DNA of 64,000 nt from Succinimonas amylolytica DSM 2873 (GCF_000378405.1 NZ_KB899637.1:50134-114133); one strand, 5' to 3'; shown: positions 25,227 through 34,382, numbered from the stretch's first letter. The notes: generated by a model not told the origin, from the sequence alone. Made by a program: numbers and translations.

Positions 25227-25949
25227 TCATTCCTTTACAGCGAGAATGGAGCCGAAATTGAAGCACTGAAACCAGAGACCGGCATGACTGAAACCGGAAA
25301 GCTCCAGATCCCGGAGCCGTTTTGCGGGAGATTCGGTAATCATAACGTTTTCCAGTGAAGCGCGCTTCTGGCTGATTTCCAGATCCGAGTAGCCGTTGGC
25401 CTTTTTGAAATCCAGATGCAGATCGGTAAGAGCCTGCATCATGAAGGAGTCCGTAAAAGAGAATTTCTCGCTGAGCACAAGAACCCCTCCGGGAACCAGA
25501 GAGCGGGAGATTTTTTCCAGAAGAGGGAGGCGCTGCTCCGGGGCGATGAACTGAAGCACGAAGTTCATAACTACCACTGAAGCCGGTTCCAGACTGCAGG
25601 ATGCGATATCGTCCTGAATAATTTCCACCGGCACCCGGTATTTGTAGGAGGAGATGATCTCCCTGGAGCGCTGTACCATGGCTGCGGAGCAGTCGATGCC
25701 GATGACCCGGGTATTGTCGGGAGCGTTTCCGGCCATTTCCATGGCACAGGCTCCCAGGCTGGAGCCGAGGTCATAAAGACAGGTGTTTTCCTGAGCGTAC
25801 CTCCGTGTCAGCATCCCCACCGCGCTTACGATGCTAGGATAGCCGGGAACGGATCTTCTGATCATATCGGGAAAAACGCTGGCCACCGTTTCGTCAAAGA
25901 CAAAATCCCCTACACGTTCCTGTTTGGTTGCAAAAATATTATCGCGCAT
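25227..25949 (-). CDS. cmoA: CmoA, carboxy-S-adenosyl-L-methionine synthase
   Basis: Makes carboxy-S-adenosylmethionine from AdoMet and prephenate, the donor used by CmoB. A 240-residue protein starting MRDNIFATKQERVGDFVFDE; the frame is open further upstream, but this ATG matches the family start. It contains LYDLGSSLGACAMEMA for AdoMet binding, VIGIDCSAAMVQRSREII and VVMNFVLQFI. Adjacent to cmoB as in most gammaproteobacteria. Confidence 0.93.
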   Translation of the reverse strand: MRDNIFATKQERVGDFVFDETVASVFPDMIRRSVPGYPSIVSAVGMLTRRYAQENTCLYDLGSSLGACAMEMAGNAPDNTRVIGIDCSAAMVQRSREIISSYKYRVPVEIIQDDIASCSLEPASVVVMNFVLQFIAPEQRLPLLEKISRSLVPGGVLVLSEKFSFTDSFMMQALTDLHLDFKKANGYSDLEISQKRASLENVMITESPAKRLRDLELSGFSHAGLWFQCFNFGSILAVKE

Positions 25950-26054
25950 ATTAAAGCCTGCATGCCGTATCAATATCGAAATTATACCAAAAACCGCCAG
26001 TGGTGATGCATCCGGCTGAGGACTCCGGAGCATTTTGGGGATCCCCGGTAAATG

Positions 26055-26594
26055 CTACTTGTTGTGAACCTTTTTCAGAAAGGAGATGAAACGCAGATTC
26101 CAGCGGTGGTTGTCCAGAAGATCGTCCCGTCCCGTCCAGTAGGAGGTGAATTCTGCCAGCTGCCCCGGAGTATAGCTGATATCGGCGAGCCCTGCCAGTC
26201 TTGCGGTGTCCGGAAAGGTACTGTCAGGATGCCAGCTGTCATGCATCCGGTAGGTGTGCCGATCCGTGACCAGGGACTGCTGGTGAAGCGGAAGAATCAT
26301 AAGTACCCCGTCCCACCAGTTTTCAAACTGCAGCCGCGCTCCCGGGGCCGGGCGGATCAGTCCGGCATTTATGAGCTCGCAGACGAAGCTGTTGAGATCG
26401 CCGGCCCGGGGGAGATATTCCCGGATCGTGCCCCGTTCTCCTTTGCCGGAAACAGTGAGGGACGGGGTCAGTCTGTTGTAGTCAAGGGTAATGCGGCCGT
26501 TCAGACTCTGGGGCTTTATGCCTACAGCATAAAGAAGCCGGGCTTCCAGGGAGAGGGGGCTTGCGGTCAGCTTTTTCAGTTCGGCGATATTCAT
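26055..26594 (-). CDS. DnaT-like primosomal protein
   Basis: A 179-residue protein whose C-terminal half fits the DnaT DNA-binding domain: MHDSWHPDSTFPDTARLAGL, then YTPGQLAEFTSYW, then HRWNLRFISFLKKV. This parallels the E. coli DnaT stretch YPDWQPDADF...EELASFIAYW...VQWQQKLARSL. The total length equals E. coli DnaT (179). DnaT helps PriA/PriB load DnaB at restarted forks. The N-terminal half is not recognisably DnaT-like, so a more distant relative is possible. It lies 105 bases before cmoA on the same strand. Confidence 0.62.
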   Translation of the reverse strand: MNIAELKKLTASPLSLEARLLYAVGIKPQSLNGRITLDYNRLTPSLTVSGKGERGTIREYLPRAGDLNSFVCELINAGLIRPAPGARLQFENWWDGVLMILPLHQQSLVTDRHTYRMHDSWHPDSTFPDTARLAGLADISYTPGQLAEFTSYWTGRDDLLDNHRWNLRFISFLKKVHNK

Positions 26595-26954
26595 TTTCGG
26601 AGTGACATTTCTGCAGGGACGTAACCTGAAGATCAGTGCCGGATCCGGAAATTTTTTCCGGGAGTCCGGGGAGAACTGTCAGATCATCAGAATTAAAATA
26701 TAGCGCAATATACCGCAGTATCGGGGATAACAGATCGTTTGAAACGAAATTTTTTGAATCGGAATGAATTTAGGGGGTGATTTCAGACCCAGTCGAACCT
26801 GTAGCCCGACAGTGATATCTGGTGATAGAATAGAAGAAGCAAGTCATAAGGCAATCAGATGTTCAGACATTGCGCCGGCAGGAGAGCTGAGCCATACCAG
26901 GTACAGGAGATGGACGGTGCTGCCGGGATGAACAGGAAAACGGCGGAATACGGA

Positions 26955-27227
26955 ATGAAAGCAAAAATATCTATGGCAGCAGTGCTATTACTGGCCGGGG
27001 CTCTTGCGGGATGCTTCGGAAATGAGAAAGATCCTCCGGCAAAGCCCGAGATCAGCAGAGATGCGCTTCCAGAGGGCAGAGTGATTACTCCGAACAATCG
27101 CTGCGGTCAGGGATTCAGCTGGTGTGAAAAGCAGGGGAAATGCTTAAAGCCTCTGGCTCTTCTCAAGGGACGCGATATTCACGATCTGAAAAAGATTTTC
27201 GAGCAGGAATGCGGCTCTCCCAGATAG
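26955..27227 (+). CDS. Small lipoprotein of unknown function
   Basis: A 90-residue lipoprotein: signal MKAKISMAAVLLLAGALAGC with lipobox LAGC, then a polar linker, then a short domain with three cysteines (NNRCGQGFSWCEKQGKCLKPL), and a fourth near the C-terminus (EQECGS). The cysteine spacing suggests disulfides in the periplasm. An ATG 27 bases upstream is in frame but would bury the signal. The gene lies 16 bases before cmoM and is probably co-transcribed with it. No family recognised. Confidence 0.65.
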   Translation: MKAKISMAAVLLLAGALAGCFGNEKDPPAKPEISRDALPEGRVITPNNRCGQGFSWCEKQGKCLKPLALLKGRDIHDLKKIFEQECGSPR

Positions 27228-27243
27228 TCCGGGCATTTTTTTA

Positions 27244-28053
27244 ATGAAACTGAGCACATGCGGCGATCAGTCCTTTGACGACCGGGCGGCGGAATTCCGG
27301 GAACGCATATACGGTTCCGACAGAGGGCTTATCCGACTTGCCGTTCTCAGACAGGATTTTCAGGAAATTCTCCGGGCCTTTCCGGAGGGCGGGTCTCTGG
27401 ATATCCTGGATGCCGGCGGCGGATTCGGAGCCTTTTCCCGGGAGCTGGCGTATGCCGGGCACCGGGTAACCGTCATCGATATTTCTGAGGAAATGCTGGA
27501 AATCGGAAGACGGGATACTGCGGGACACGATTTTTCCGGAACCGGCGGCTCTATCGTTTTTCAGCGGGGAGCCATTCAGGATCTTCCGGTGCTTTTCCCC
27601 GGGAGAACATTCGATATCGTTATCTGCCATGCCGTGCTGGAGTGGCTGGCGGCTCCCTTTGACGCGCTTCCGGTGCTTGCCGGCATGGTGCGGGAGTCCG
27701 GCTGGCTCTCTCTTCTGGTGTATAACCGCACAGCTCTCCTTTTTAAAAGTCTTGTGGTAGGAAATTACCGTTATCTTGAAAACGGCATGCGCCCTCTGCG
27801 CCGCAAAAGCAAAATGAGAATGACTCCTCCGAATCCTCTGGTGCCTGAGGAAGTAAGAAGGGCCTTGTCCGGTCTGGGATTTCCGGATACTGAAATGAGC
27901 GGAGTCCGGGTTTTTCATGACTATATGGCCCGTTATCATCTTGCGGAAATTCCGGGGGAGGAAATTCTTTCCTGGGAGCTGAAAATGTGCCGGCATCCCG
28001 ATTTCGTCAGTCTGGGAAGGTATGTCCATATATTCGGAAGCAGAAAGGCCTGA
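27244..28053 (+). CDS. cmoM: CmoM, tRNA cmo5U34 methyltransferase
   Basis: Methylates cmo5U34 in certain tRNAs to the methyl ester mcmo5U, using AdoMet. A 269-residue protein with FDDRAAEFRERIYGSDRGLI at the start, the AdoMet loop LDILDAGGGFGAFSRELAYAGH, ICHAVLEWLAAP, and the family end block GVRVFHDYMA...LSWELKMCRHPDFVSLGRYVHI, which closely follows E. coli CmoM (formerly SmtA). With cmoA and cmoB 2 kb away, the whole late pathway is in one locus. Confidence 0.92.
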   Translation: MKLSTCGDQSFDDRAAEFRERIYGSDRGLIRLAVLRQDFQEILRAFPEGGSLDILDAGGGFGAFSRELAYAGHRVTVIDISEEMLEIGRRDTAGHDFSGTGGSIVFQRGAIQDLPVLFPGRTFDIVICHAVLEWLAAPFDALPVLAGMVRESGWLSLLVYNRTALLFKSLVVGNYRYLENGMRPLRRKSKMRMTPPNPLVPEEVRRALSGLGFPDTEMSGVRVFHDYMARYHLAEIPGEEILSWELKMCRHPDFVSLGRYVHIFGSRKA

Positions 28054-28080
28054 ATTCTGCTTCCGCTGTCTCTCCGCGGC

Positions 28081-28130
28081 AAAAGTGCCAGTTATCTGTG
28101 ATCCGGGAGGCAAAATCGGAAGCACTTTTT
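28081..28130 (+). terminator. Possible terminator after cmoM
   Basis: AAAAGTGC (28081-28088) can pair with GCACTTTT (28122-28129), followed by T residues. The loop is long (33 bases), so the call is modest. Confidence 0.4.
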
Positions 28131-28137
28131 TCAATGC

Positions 28138-28207
28138 TGTAACTTCTTACAGAAAATAATCGTTTTATGACTAACCAGGGGTACCGGGAATTAATCCCGG
28201 ACTAACC
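28138..28207 (+). promoter_or_regulatory. Palindromes and direct repeats upstream of the giant effector gene
   Basis: Three elements lie 100-170 bases before the start: an inverted repeat TGTAA-CTTC-TTACA at 28138-28151, a palindrome CCGGGA-ATTAA-TCCCGG at 28184-28200, and the octamer GACTAACC at 28169-28176 and again at 28200-28207. Such symmetry suggests binding of a dedicated regulator. No standard -35/-10 pair stands out. Confidence 0.4.
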
Positions 28208-28305
28208 GAAATCGGAAATTCCCGAGAATAAACCGGGAAGTGTGAATATGTGCTGTCCATTGCAGGCAGAAACAGCTTGGATTATGACAAAAACAGAGGG
28301 AAGGT

Positions 28306-31300
28306 ATGACCGGAGTCAACAGCTTAAATAATAACGGTGCGGGAAACGTCCTGAATCAGATACCTGTTAATGCTCCGGGAAACGGCAATAATGCCGGAGG
28401 AATCAATAATAATGTCAGAAATAACGAACTCGAAGCTCTCAGACTGGGCTTCGATGTTTTTATGGAAAACGGCAAGATAAAGGCCAGCGAACGTTCCGTA
28501 TCCTCCCTGACCCTGAGCAGAAAATTTGCTGCTATTGAAAGTCAGGTTGACAGCGCTGTTGCCGACCGGGCGAACATGACCCTGGCGGATCTGACACGCC
28601 TTCTTCTGGATCATTCCGAGAATGTAAAATCCCAGGACGGAAAGTACAAGGCGCTTTTCAGGGATGCCAAAGAGTCCGTGGCTCTGGATAATTTCATGCT
28701 GGACATGGTTAAAAAGCTGGTAGGCGCCACCTGTTTTGGCGGGCACGCTCCTAATCAGGTTCCCCCTCTGAAAACGGAAATTGACAATGTTCTTGCGAAG
28801 ATAATGAAGGGGAATTACCGGAATATAGACAGAAAAGCGGTGCTTTCCGAGCTGGCGTCTGCGGTGGATCGGGTAAAGGCCATGGTTGTTTCCGGAAACG
28901 GGGAGCGAAAGAATGAAGCTCTCGCTCTTCTGAACGATATCCAAAACCGTTTTGCGGCTATTGTCGAAAACCGTAGTATCGCGCTGCAAAACCTTTCTAA
29001 GGCGCTAAAGTCAAATATCAAAGTAAGCTTTAACAGCCCGGAAAATATTCTCGGAATGGGCTGTCTCCTGAAAAAGTGCCAGGTGGATCTGGAAAAGGTG
29101 GCCACCATGCCCAGAATCAGGGTCAGCGATCTTACAGAGAAGGTAACCTCCGGTGAAATGAGTGTCCGGGAGGCTATCAGCAACAGCCCCGGATGCCGTA
29201 CTCTTATGAATGAGTTTTCCGAGGCAAATCTTGAAAAATACCAGAAAGAGCTTGGGGATCTGGATGAAGCTTCCGGCGGCCTCGAAGCCAAAAAAATCGC
29301 TTTACGGAATCGCATTCCCCATAACTGGACCGAAAATGCGGAGGCCAGGAGGGATATCAGGGATTTCACTGCCGACGTGCTGGAGCGTGTAAAGCTGCTT
29401 AATCTGGTGAAGGAGGATGCGGAAGGATTCCTTACCGGAACCGATGCCGAAAAGCTCTATGCCGGGGCCGGACATTCCCATGAGGAGCGGATTTCAGCCG
29501 AGGTTGCGCGTCTCAAATATATCTACGATGCCCTGGGAGGGGCGCAGGGAACCTCCCTGGAAAAGCTGGGTGCCGATACGGAGCTTTTTGCGCATGTCCT
29601 TAAAACCTTTGACTATGCGCCGGCTCTTTTGTTTAAGTTTCTGGGAAATGCCGGAGCCGTGGATGCTCTTCTGGCTCTCAGGCAGGATAATCCTTCCGAT
29701 GACACCGTAAGACAGAGCATTAATACCCTGGCGCAGTTTATTCACAGTCCGAACAGTGATTTTGACAGTATGATGCTTGCCTCCCTGCTGGGGGGCATCT
29801 CACAGGAGGAGCTTCCGGCGTCGGCCCAGGTTATCATGCAAAACCTGCCGGTCAGGATAGAGCTTACTAAGGACGTTCTTTCCTGTCTCAACTATGTTGT
29901 CAGCGGCCATGACGAAAACCGTTCTCCGCTCAATATCAGTATGAAGGATCTGCAGAAAGCATACCGGAGAGTGTGCAATCCGGGTCCCGGACTTGTGAAG
30001 CTTCTCAGGGACAATCACTGCGAGCAGGATCTCAGAACTGTTGAAAATATCATCATCAAGGCGGCCTATCATCAGTTTCTTGCCGATCATCCGACAGCGC
30101 AGGACGAAACTGACGGATTCCGGCTGCCCTTTAAGGACAATGTCCGGTTCCAGCAGGCCATGAATATTTCGGATACCGATATGGGCGGGAAGATCAATGT
30201 TGCCAGATATAACGGTTTCGATCCCACAGCCGTCAATATCAGAAATACCGAGATGGCCACGTTCCTGAAATGCTTCAATGTCATGATGAGCCACAGCGAC
30301 TTTATTGACAGCTGTGCCAAAATTCCTGCCGTGCACCTTACGGAAAGATTTACGGAGTCTCTAGGCCCCAGGATGAAGGAATTCTTTAAGGGAATTATCA
30401 GCTTCTATAACACTAAAAAGCAGGAGGCAAACGGCGACGAGGCGAAGCTCAGGGAGCTTAGAGCCGCCATTAATCCTGCGAGCTTTAACGAATTCTATGC
30501 GGCATTCAAGCGCTGCAATACCTCCCGCGAGCTCATGACGTTTTTCGAGAACAACACGCAGAAGTTTACGGAGCTCTTTATTGCTTCCAACAAACTGACC
30601 CTGGACAGCATAAAACAGCATAACGAGACTGCTCTTCGGGACAGTCAGCGCCTTATGGAAAATCTCCATCTGGATGATCTTGTGAAATTCAGCCGCGCCG
30701 CATCTTCCCAGGTGGGAGCTGAAATCAAATCCGTAGCCGGCACTGAGGAGCTTCTCCAGGAGGTGGCAAAGATGCAGGGCAGTGCCGGACTGGGATTTCT
30801 GGCAGCCTCGGTGGAGAATCTGTTTGCCCGGACGGTTATCGATATCCTGCCCAAGGGACACACCTATTTCGGCCTGTCCGCGGATGATTTCAGGAAGCCT
30901 GCCAGGCTTAATGATATTGCCAGTGCCCTCAGAAGCGTTCCCCAGGATCTGCGGGAAACCGCTGATTTCAAATTTGCCTTCCTGAGCTATGCAAAGCTGT
31001 CACGGCTGGCAGCCAGAAACCCGGGCAAGGCAGAGTTTTCTGAACAGGAGCTGATAGATGCCCGTGTCGGCAAGCGTCAGGTCAGGGAGCTAATTAACAG
31101 TATTCGTGCCGATGCCCCTGTTGGCGGTAACCGGAACGGGGTCAACGATCCGGTTCTCCGGACATACGCTGTGCTGGACAATAACTATGTCAGCGAGGAT
31201 ACGCTCCTGAAATTCTGTATCAATGATGCGCATTTTTCCGACAATGATCGCAGGGAAGCTCTTAAGAAGCTCACTCTGACTGATGACATGTTTGTTCCGG

Positions 31301-33852
31301 AGAACAATATTTTTGTAGGCAACAAGGCTGAGGGAGAGGCTATCAGAAGCAAAATTCAGCAGGCGATAGACAATGCCAGAAAGGCGCTGAAGGACGATAA
31401 TGCCAGTGTTCATACTGTTCTCAGGAAGCTCTATACCCAGATTTCGAATTGTCTGGCCCGGGATAACACTCATAACGTTACGAGTGCCCTGGTATATCTG
31501 ACCCCGTATTTTGAGAAGGAGTTCCAGGGAGCAAAGATAGAAAGTCACCAGAACTTTATCACCCGGAAATTCAATGATATGTTTTCTTCCGGCAAAACGG
31601 TTCAAAGACTGCGCGACTCTCTGGTCAGCACCTCCGCCGAGGTGTCCCGCGGTATTACCGGGATGATGAGCACCTTCCGTGCCGGCAGCCGGAGCGGGGA
31701 TGCGGCGGTCAGCGAGCTTATGAAGAATGAGCTGGTTTCCATGATGGCGGAGAAGGCTCTGCGCCGGGTGGCCTACAGCAATAACTTCAGTACCTATGCC
31801 GATTTCAAGTTTGAGTTTTCACAGAACCCGAATATTGCCGGAAAGGGGCGCGATGCTGTTATCAAAGAGGCCGTAGGCTATCTGAAGGCAGATCTGGCAG
31901 TTGATGACGTGGTGCTCGAGAAGATGATAAGGCAGCTTACCTCTTCAGACCTGTACAGCAATGACACCACTTCTAAGAGCAAATATGCCAGGAGGGCCGT
32001 CAGAAGCTTCGGAAGAGCCTTTATGTCAACTAAGGTCGTATCTTCTGTTTCCGCCGGATATAAGGCGATGAAATCCTGGTTCACCCGTACCCCCAGGGAT
32101 GCGAAGGTCTATGAGGCGATTTCCGGTAAGGTGCTGACCAGCCTGGCGGAGGGGCAGACCCTGGTACATACCAAGGACAACAAGGTTTCCGTTGAGGCCG
32201 GGAAGAACTTCAATGTGGGAAATCTGCAGGTGGGGGCCAGTGCCGGAATAAGTCTGGGTGCCGGTTCCAATCTTGAAGTTGAGCGCACTTCCGCCCGGGA
32301 ATATACTTTCCGGATGTCCGCTTCTCTCGGTGCCAGTCTGGGCATTGGCGCCACTCTGGGGTCGGTTGCTGATCCCACCCTGGCTGCCAAGGTAGAATTC
32401 GGCGGCAATTACCAGCGGGGCTATTCCGTAACTTTCGGAGAAGAAGAGGCCGTAGAGTTTCTGGCAAAAATCATGGCCAGCAATCTGAATCAGGGGGATT
32501 TCCGGAATTCGAAGGATATCAGAAAGCAGACTGTTAAAAACTTTGATTTCAGCGCTGCGGCAGAGGGAAATGCCAAGGGCTCTGCGCAGGTAATAACGGG
32601 GAATGATGATTCCAGCGGCTATGATCCGCTGCAGTTCAGTGCCAGTGCGGAATTTGGGGTGTCCAGGGAATGGGCTCATGAAGTTGGCACCTCTTCCCAT
32701 AAGTTTACTAAGAATGTCACCGTTACTGCTTCTGTCGGAGTTGAAGCGATATTTTCGCTGAAAAACAAGCTTCTGGACGGGGCTAATCCCGAAAAGATGG
32801 GAGATGACAGCGGCGAAGATGACGGCACTGATACCAGGAATCTGGGGGAGAAATCCCGTGATGAGATCGATCCGGAGCTTCTGAAATACAATGATGACAG
32901 CAAGGATATCGGTTCTGCGGATAAGATTGCGCACCTTTTTACCAATCATAAGAAGGCGCTTAATGATCAGTTCTTTTCGGAGATGATTGTGAAGCGCTTC
33001 TCCGGCAGAAAATATCTGCCCACGGACAATAGCAGCTGGAAAGCCAAGGATGACTTTGAGAAATACCAGCATGATCCCGGACGCTACATTGCGGAAAGCA
33101 TTGTGAATTTTGCGCAAACCAACATAACTGATAAGGCAGTAGCTGATTTTGACGGCTTTCTGACCTATCTGGGCAAGAAGATCCCCGGTATCAGTCAGGC
33201 CCTGGAATTCAAGGAGAAGATTTCCGAGCTGGTAACCTCTTTTGAAGGGCTGATAAACAAGCTGGATACTCCGAACTTCAGGTATGATCTGGGGCTTAAG
33301 CTTGGAGATGATTCCGGTGAGCTTCTGGCGGTAAATGTGGGTGCCAGCTACATATGCGAGACTGCCACTTCCTATGAGACGAATCTCATGCAGAATGAGC
33401 TCAGATCCGTTGAGCAGACGACCAAGATCGAGCCTGAGGAAAAGGGAAGTGCCAGTACCAAGAAAACCAATAACGTCCGTTTCCTGTCCCAGACCATGAA
33501 AAAGCTGGGCTTTTCCAAAAGACAGATGGAAAAGGCCATTGCGCAGCTTAATGTTATCCAGCTTGGCGACGAGTCCCTGGAGTCCATTGAGATTGTCCGG
33601 GCCGGCAAGAAGGCGTCTCTGGCCAAAATATCCAGAAAGCTGCACCGGGAAGGAGGGAGCTTTGCGGCAAAGCTCGGCTCCAGGGTTGATTCCATGAAGG
33701 ATGCGGATTTTACTCCGCTGAAGATTGTCTTCAATACTGTTAAGAAGATTGACAAAACCTCTGCCGGAATCAGTGCGGGAGGAGTTATCAAGCTCAGTCT
33801 GTCGGCAGAAGAGACCTTAAACAGCACAAAGAGCTACGAGGTTGAGTTTTAA
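28306..33852 (+). CDS. Giant effector-like protein, 1848 residues, with a beta-rich segment
   Basis: No named family is recognised. The first 38 residues are Asn/Gly/Pro-rich with no acidic residue and a single Arg, a typical type III export signal composition; no Sec signal is present. Residues 40-1290 read as mostly helical. From about 1305 come short amphipathic strands rich in Gly/Ala/Ser (NLQVGASAGISLGAGSNLEV, YTFRMSASLGASLGIGATLG, FSASAEFGVS, NVTVTASVGVEAIFSL), and again near residues 1660-1690 and at the C-terminus (ISAGGVIKLSLSAEETL), which could form a barrel or pore. Size and the CesT-like gene just downstream recall AvrE/DspE with DspF. The start has GGGAAGG close upstream. Effector status is inference. 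Confidence 0.65.
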   Translation: MTGVNSLNNNGAGNVLNQIPVNAPGNGNNAGGINNNVRNNELEALRLGFDVFMENGKIKASERSVSSLTLSRKFAAIESQVDSAVADRANMTLADLTRLLLDHSENVKSQDGKYKALFRDAKESVALDNFMLDMVKKLVGATCFGGHAPNQVPPLKTEIDNVLAKIMKGNYRNIDRKAVLSELASAVDRVKAMVVSGNGERKNEALALLNDIQNRFAAIVENRSIALQNLSKALKSNIKVSFNSPENILGMGCLLKKCQVDLEKVATMPRIRVSDLTEKVTSGEMSVREAISNSPGCRTLMNEFSEANLEKYQKELGDLDEASGGLEAKKIALRNRIPHNWTENAEARRDIRDFTADVLERVKLLNLVKEDAEGFLTGTDAEKLYAGAGHSHEERISAEVARLKYIYDALGGAQGTSLEKLGADTELFAHVLKTFDYAPALLFKFLGNAGAVDALLALRQDNPSDDTVRQSINTLAQFIHSPNSDFDSMMLASLLGGISQEELPASAQVIMQNLPVRIELTKDVLSCLNYVVSGHDENRSPLNISMKDLQKAYRRVCNPGPGLVKLLRDNHCEQDLRTVENIIIKAAYHQFLADHPTAQDETDGFRLPFKDNVRFQQAMNISDTDMGGKINVARYNGFDPTAVNIRNTEMATFLKCFNVMMSHSDFIDSCAKIPAVHLTERFTESLGPRMKEFFKGIISFYNTKKQEANGDEAKLRELRAAINPASFNEFYAAFKRCNTSRELMTFFENNTQKFTELFIASNKLTLDSIKQHNETALRDSQRLMENLHLDDLVKFSRAASSQVGAEIKSVAGTEELLQEVAKMQGSAGLGFLAASVENLFARTVIDILPKGHTYFGLSADDFRKPARLNDIASALRSVPQDLRETADFKFAFLSYAKLSRLAARNPGKAEFSEQELIDARVGKRQVRELINSIRADAPVGGNRNGVNDPVLRTYAVLDNNYVSEDTLLKFCINDAHFSDNDRREALKKLTLTDDMFVPENNIFVGNKAEGEAIRSKIQQAIDNARKALKDDNASVHTVLRKLYTQISNCLARDNTHNVTSALVYLTPYFEKEFQGAKIESHQNFITRKFNDMFSSGKTVQRLRDSLVSTSAEVSRGITGMMSTFRAGSRSGDAAVSELMKNELVSMMAEKALRRVAYSNNFSTYADFKFEFSQNPNIAGKGRDAVIKEAVGYLKADLAVDDVVLEKMIRQLTSSDLYSNDTTSKSKYARRAVRSFGRAFMSTKVVSSVSAGYKAMKSWFTRTPRDAKVYEAISGKVLTSLAEGQTLVHTKDNKVSVEAGKNFNVGNLQVGASAGISLGAGSNLEVERTSAREYTFRMSASLGASLGIGATLGSVADPTLAAKVEFGGNYQRGYSVTFGEEEAVEFLAKIMASNLNQGDFRNSKDIRKQTVKNFDFSAAAEGNAKGSAQVITGNDDSSGYDPLQFSASAEFGVSREWAHEVGTSSHKFTKNVTVTASVGVEAIFSLKNKLLDGANPEKMGDDSGEDDGTDTRNLGEKSRDEIDPELLKYNDDSKDIGSADKIAHLFTNHKKALNDQFFSEMIVKRFSGRKYLPTDNSSWKAKDDFEKYQHDPGRYIAESIVNFAQTNITDKAVADFDGFLTYLGKKIPGISQALEFKEKISELVTSFEGLINKLDTPNFRYDLGLKLGDDSGELLAVNVGASYICETATSYETNLMQNELRSVEQTTKIEPEEKGSASTKKTNNVRFLSQTMKKLGFSKRQMEKAIAQLNVIQLGDESLESIEIVRAGKKASLAKISRKLHREGGSFAAKLGSRVDSMKDADFTPLKIVFNTVKKIDKTSAGISAGGVIKLSLSAEETLNSTKSYEVEF

Positions 33853-33932
33853 GAGCAGGGAGAGTGGAAGTCTCCGGAGAAAGCCCCATGAGAATATATT
33901 TATGATGGGGCACCCCGGGGAGGAGGAATGCG

Positions 33933-34229
33933 ATGATAGATTACCTTAACGGGATATTTGCCAAAGCCGGGATTCCGCTCAGCCCCTTTGACCGGGAGAC
34001 CGGAATCTCCGAAAACGATCTTAACGGAATCCATGTGTCCCTGACTTATTCGAAAGACCTTAAAAGTCTTCTGGTCAGCGGAGTTATCATGGACATTGAT
34101 GATTTGTACGATCCGCTCTTTAAAAAGCTGGAGAAAAAGGTTCTCAGCATGAATGCGGTGGATTTCCTGCCGGAAAAATTCCGTATTGGGATTGATGTTC
34201 TGGAGCTTCAGGTGATTATTAGCGGCTGA
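33933..34229 (+). CDS. CesT/DspF-like chaperone, N-terminal part
   Basis: A 98-residue protein with the layout of the first two thirds of a type III chaperone: helix YLNGIFAKAGI, strands NGIHVSLTYSKDLKSLLVSGVIMDI, helix YDPLFKKLEKKVLSMN, and a last strand ELQVIISG where it stops. GGGGAGGAGG lies six bases before the ATG. The expected C-terminal helix is missing but is encoded in the next, overlapping frame (34229-34363). Together they make 142 residues, the normal size for DspF-type chaperones. It lies 80 bases after the giant effector-like gene, its likely client. Confidence 0.6.
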   Translation: MIDYLNGIFAKAGIPLSPFDRETGISENDLNGIHVSLTYSKDLKSLLVSGVIMDIDDLYDPLFKKLEKKVLSMNAVDFLPEKFRIGIDVLELQVIISG

Positions 34230-34363
34230 TGGGGCTGGATCGCCACGATGATAATCTGGCGGCCCTGGCGGAGAGACTGGTAAAAACCGCGATCTTCTAC
34301 GCCACCGAAAGCCAGAAGATGCTGTTTTCCGAATACGAAAAAATGCAGAACAGCTGTGGCTGA
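34229..34363 (+). CDS. C-terminal helix of the chaperone in an overlapping frame
   Basis: A 44-residue ORF whose ATG shares one base with the stop of the preceding gene (TGATG). It is a single charged amphipathic helix (DNLAALAERLVKTAIFYATE near its start), which is what CesT chaperones carry at their end. The pair may be a natural two-subunit chaperone made by coupled re-initiation, a programmed frameshift product, or a gene broken by a single-base change. Confidence 0.5.
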   Translation: MGLDRHDDNLAALAERLVKTAIFYATESQKMLFSEYEKMQNSCG

Positions 34364-34382
34364 TCCGGGACGGTCCGGAAAT

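Noticed and set aside
28138..28151. TGTAACTTCTTACA as a GacA/UvrY box
   Set aside because: The spacer is four bases rather than the six-plus of the TGTAAGN6CTTACA consensus; kept only as an unnamed inverted repeat.
32026..33645. 539-codon open frame antisense to the giant effector-like gene
   Set aside because: Shadow frame; the sense protein has a good ribosome site and a coherent pattern.
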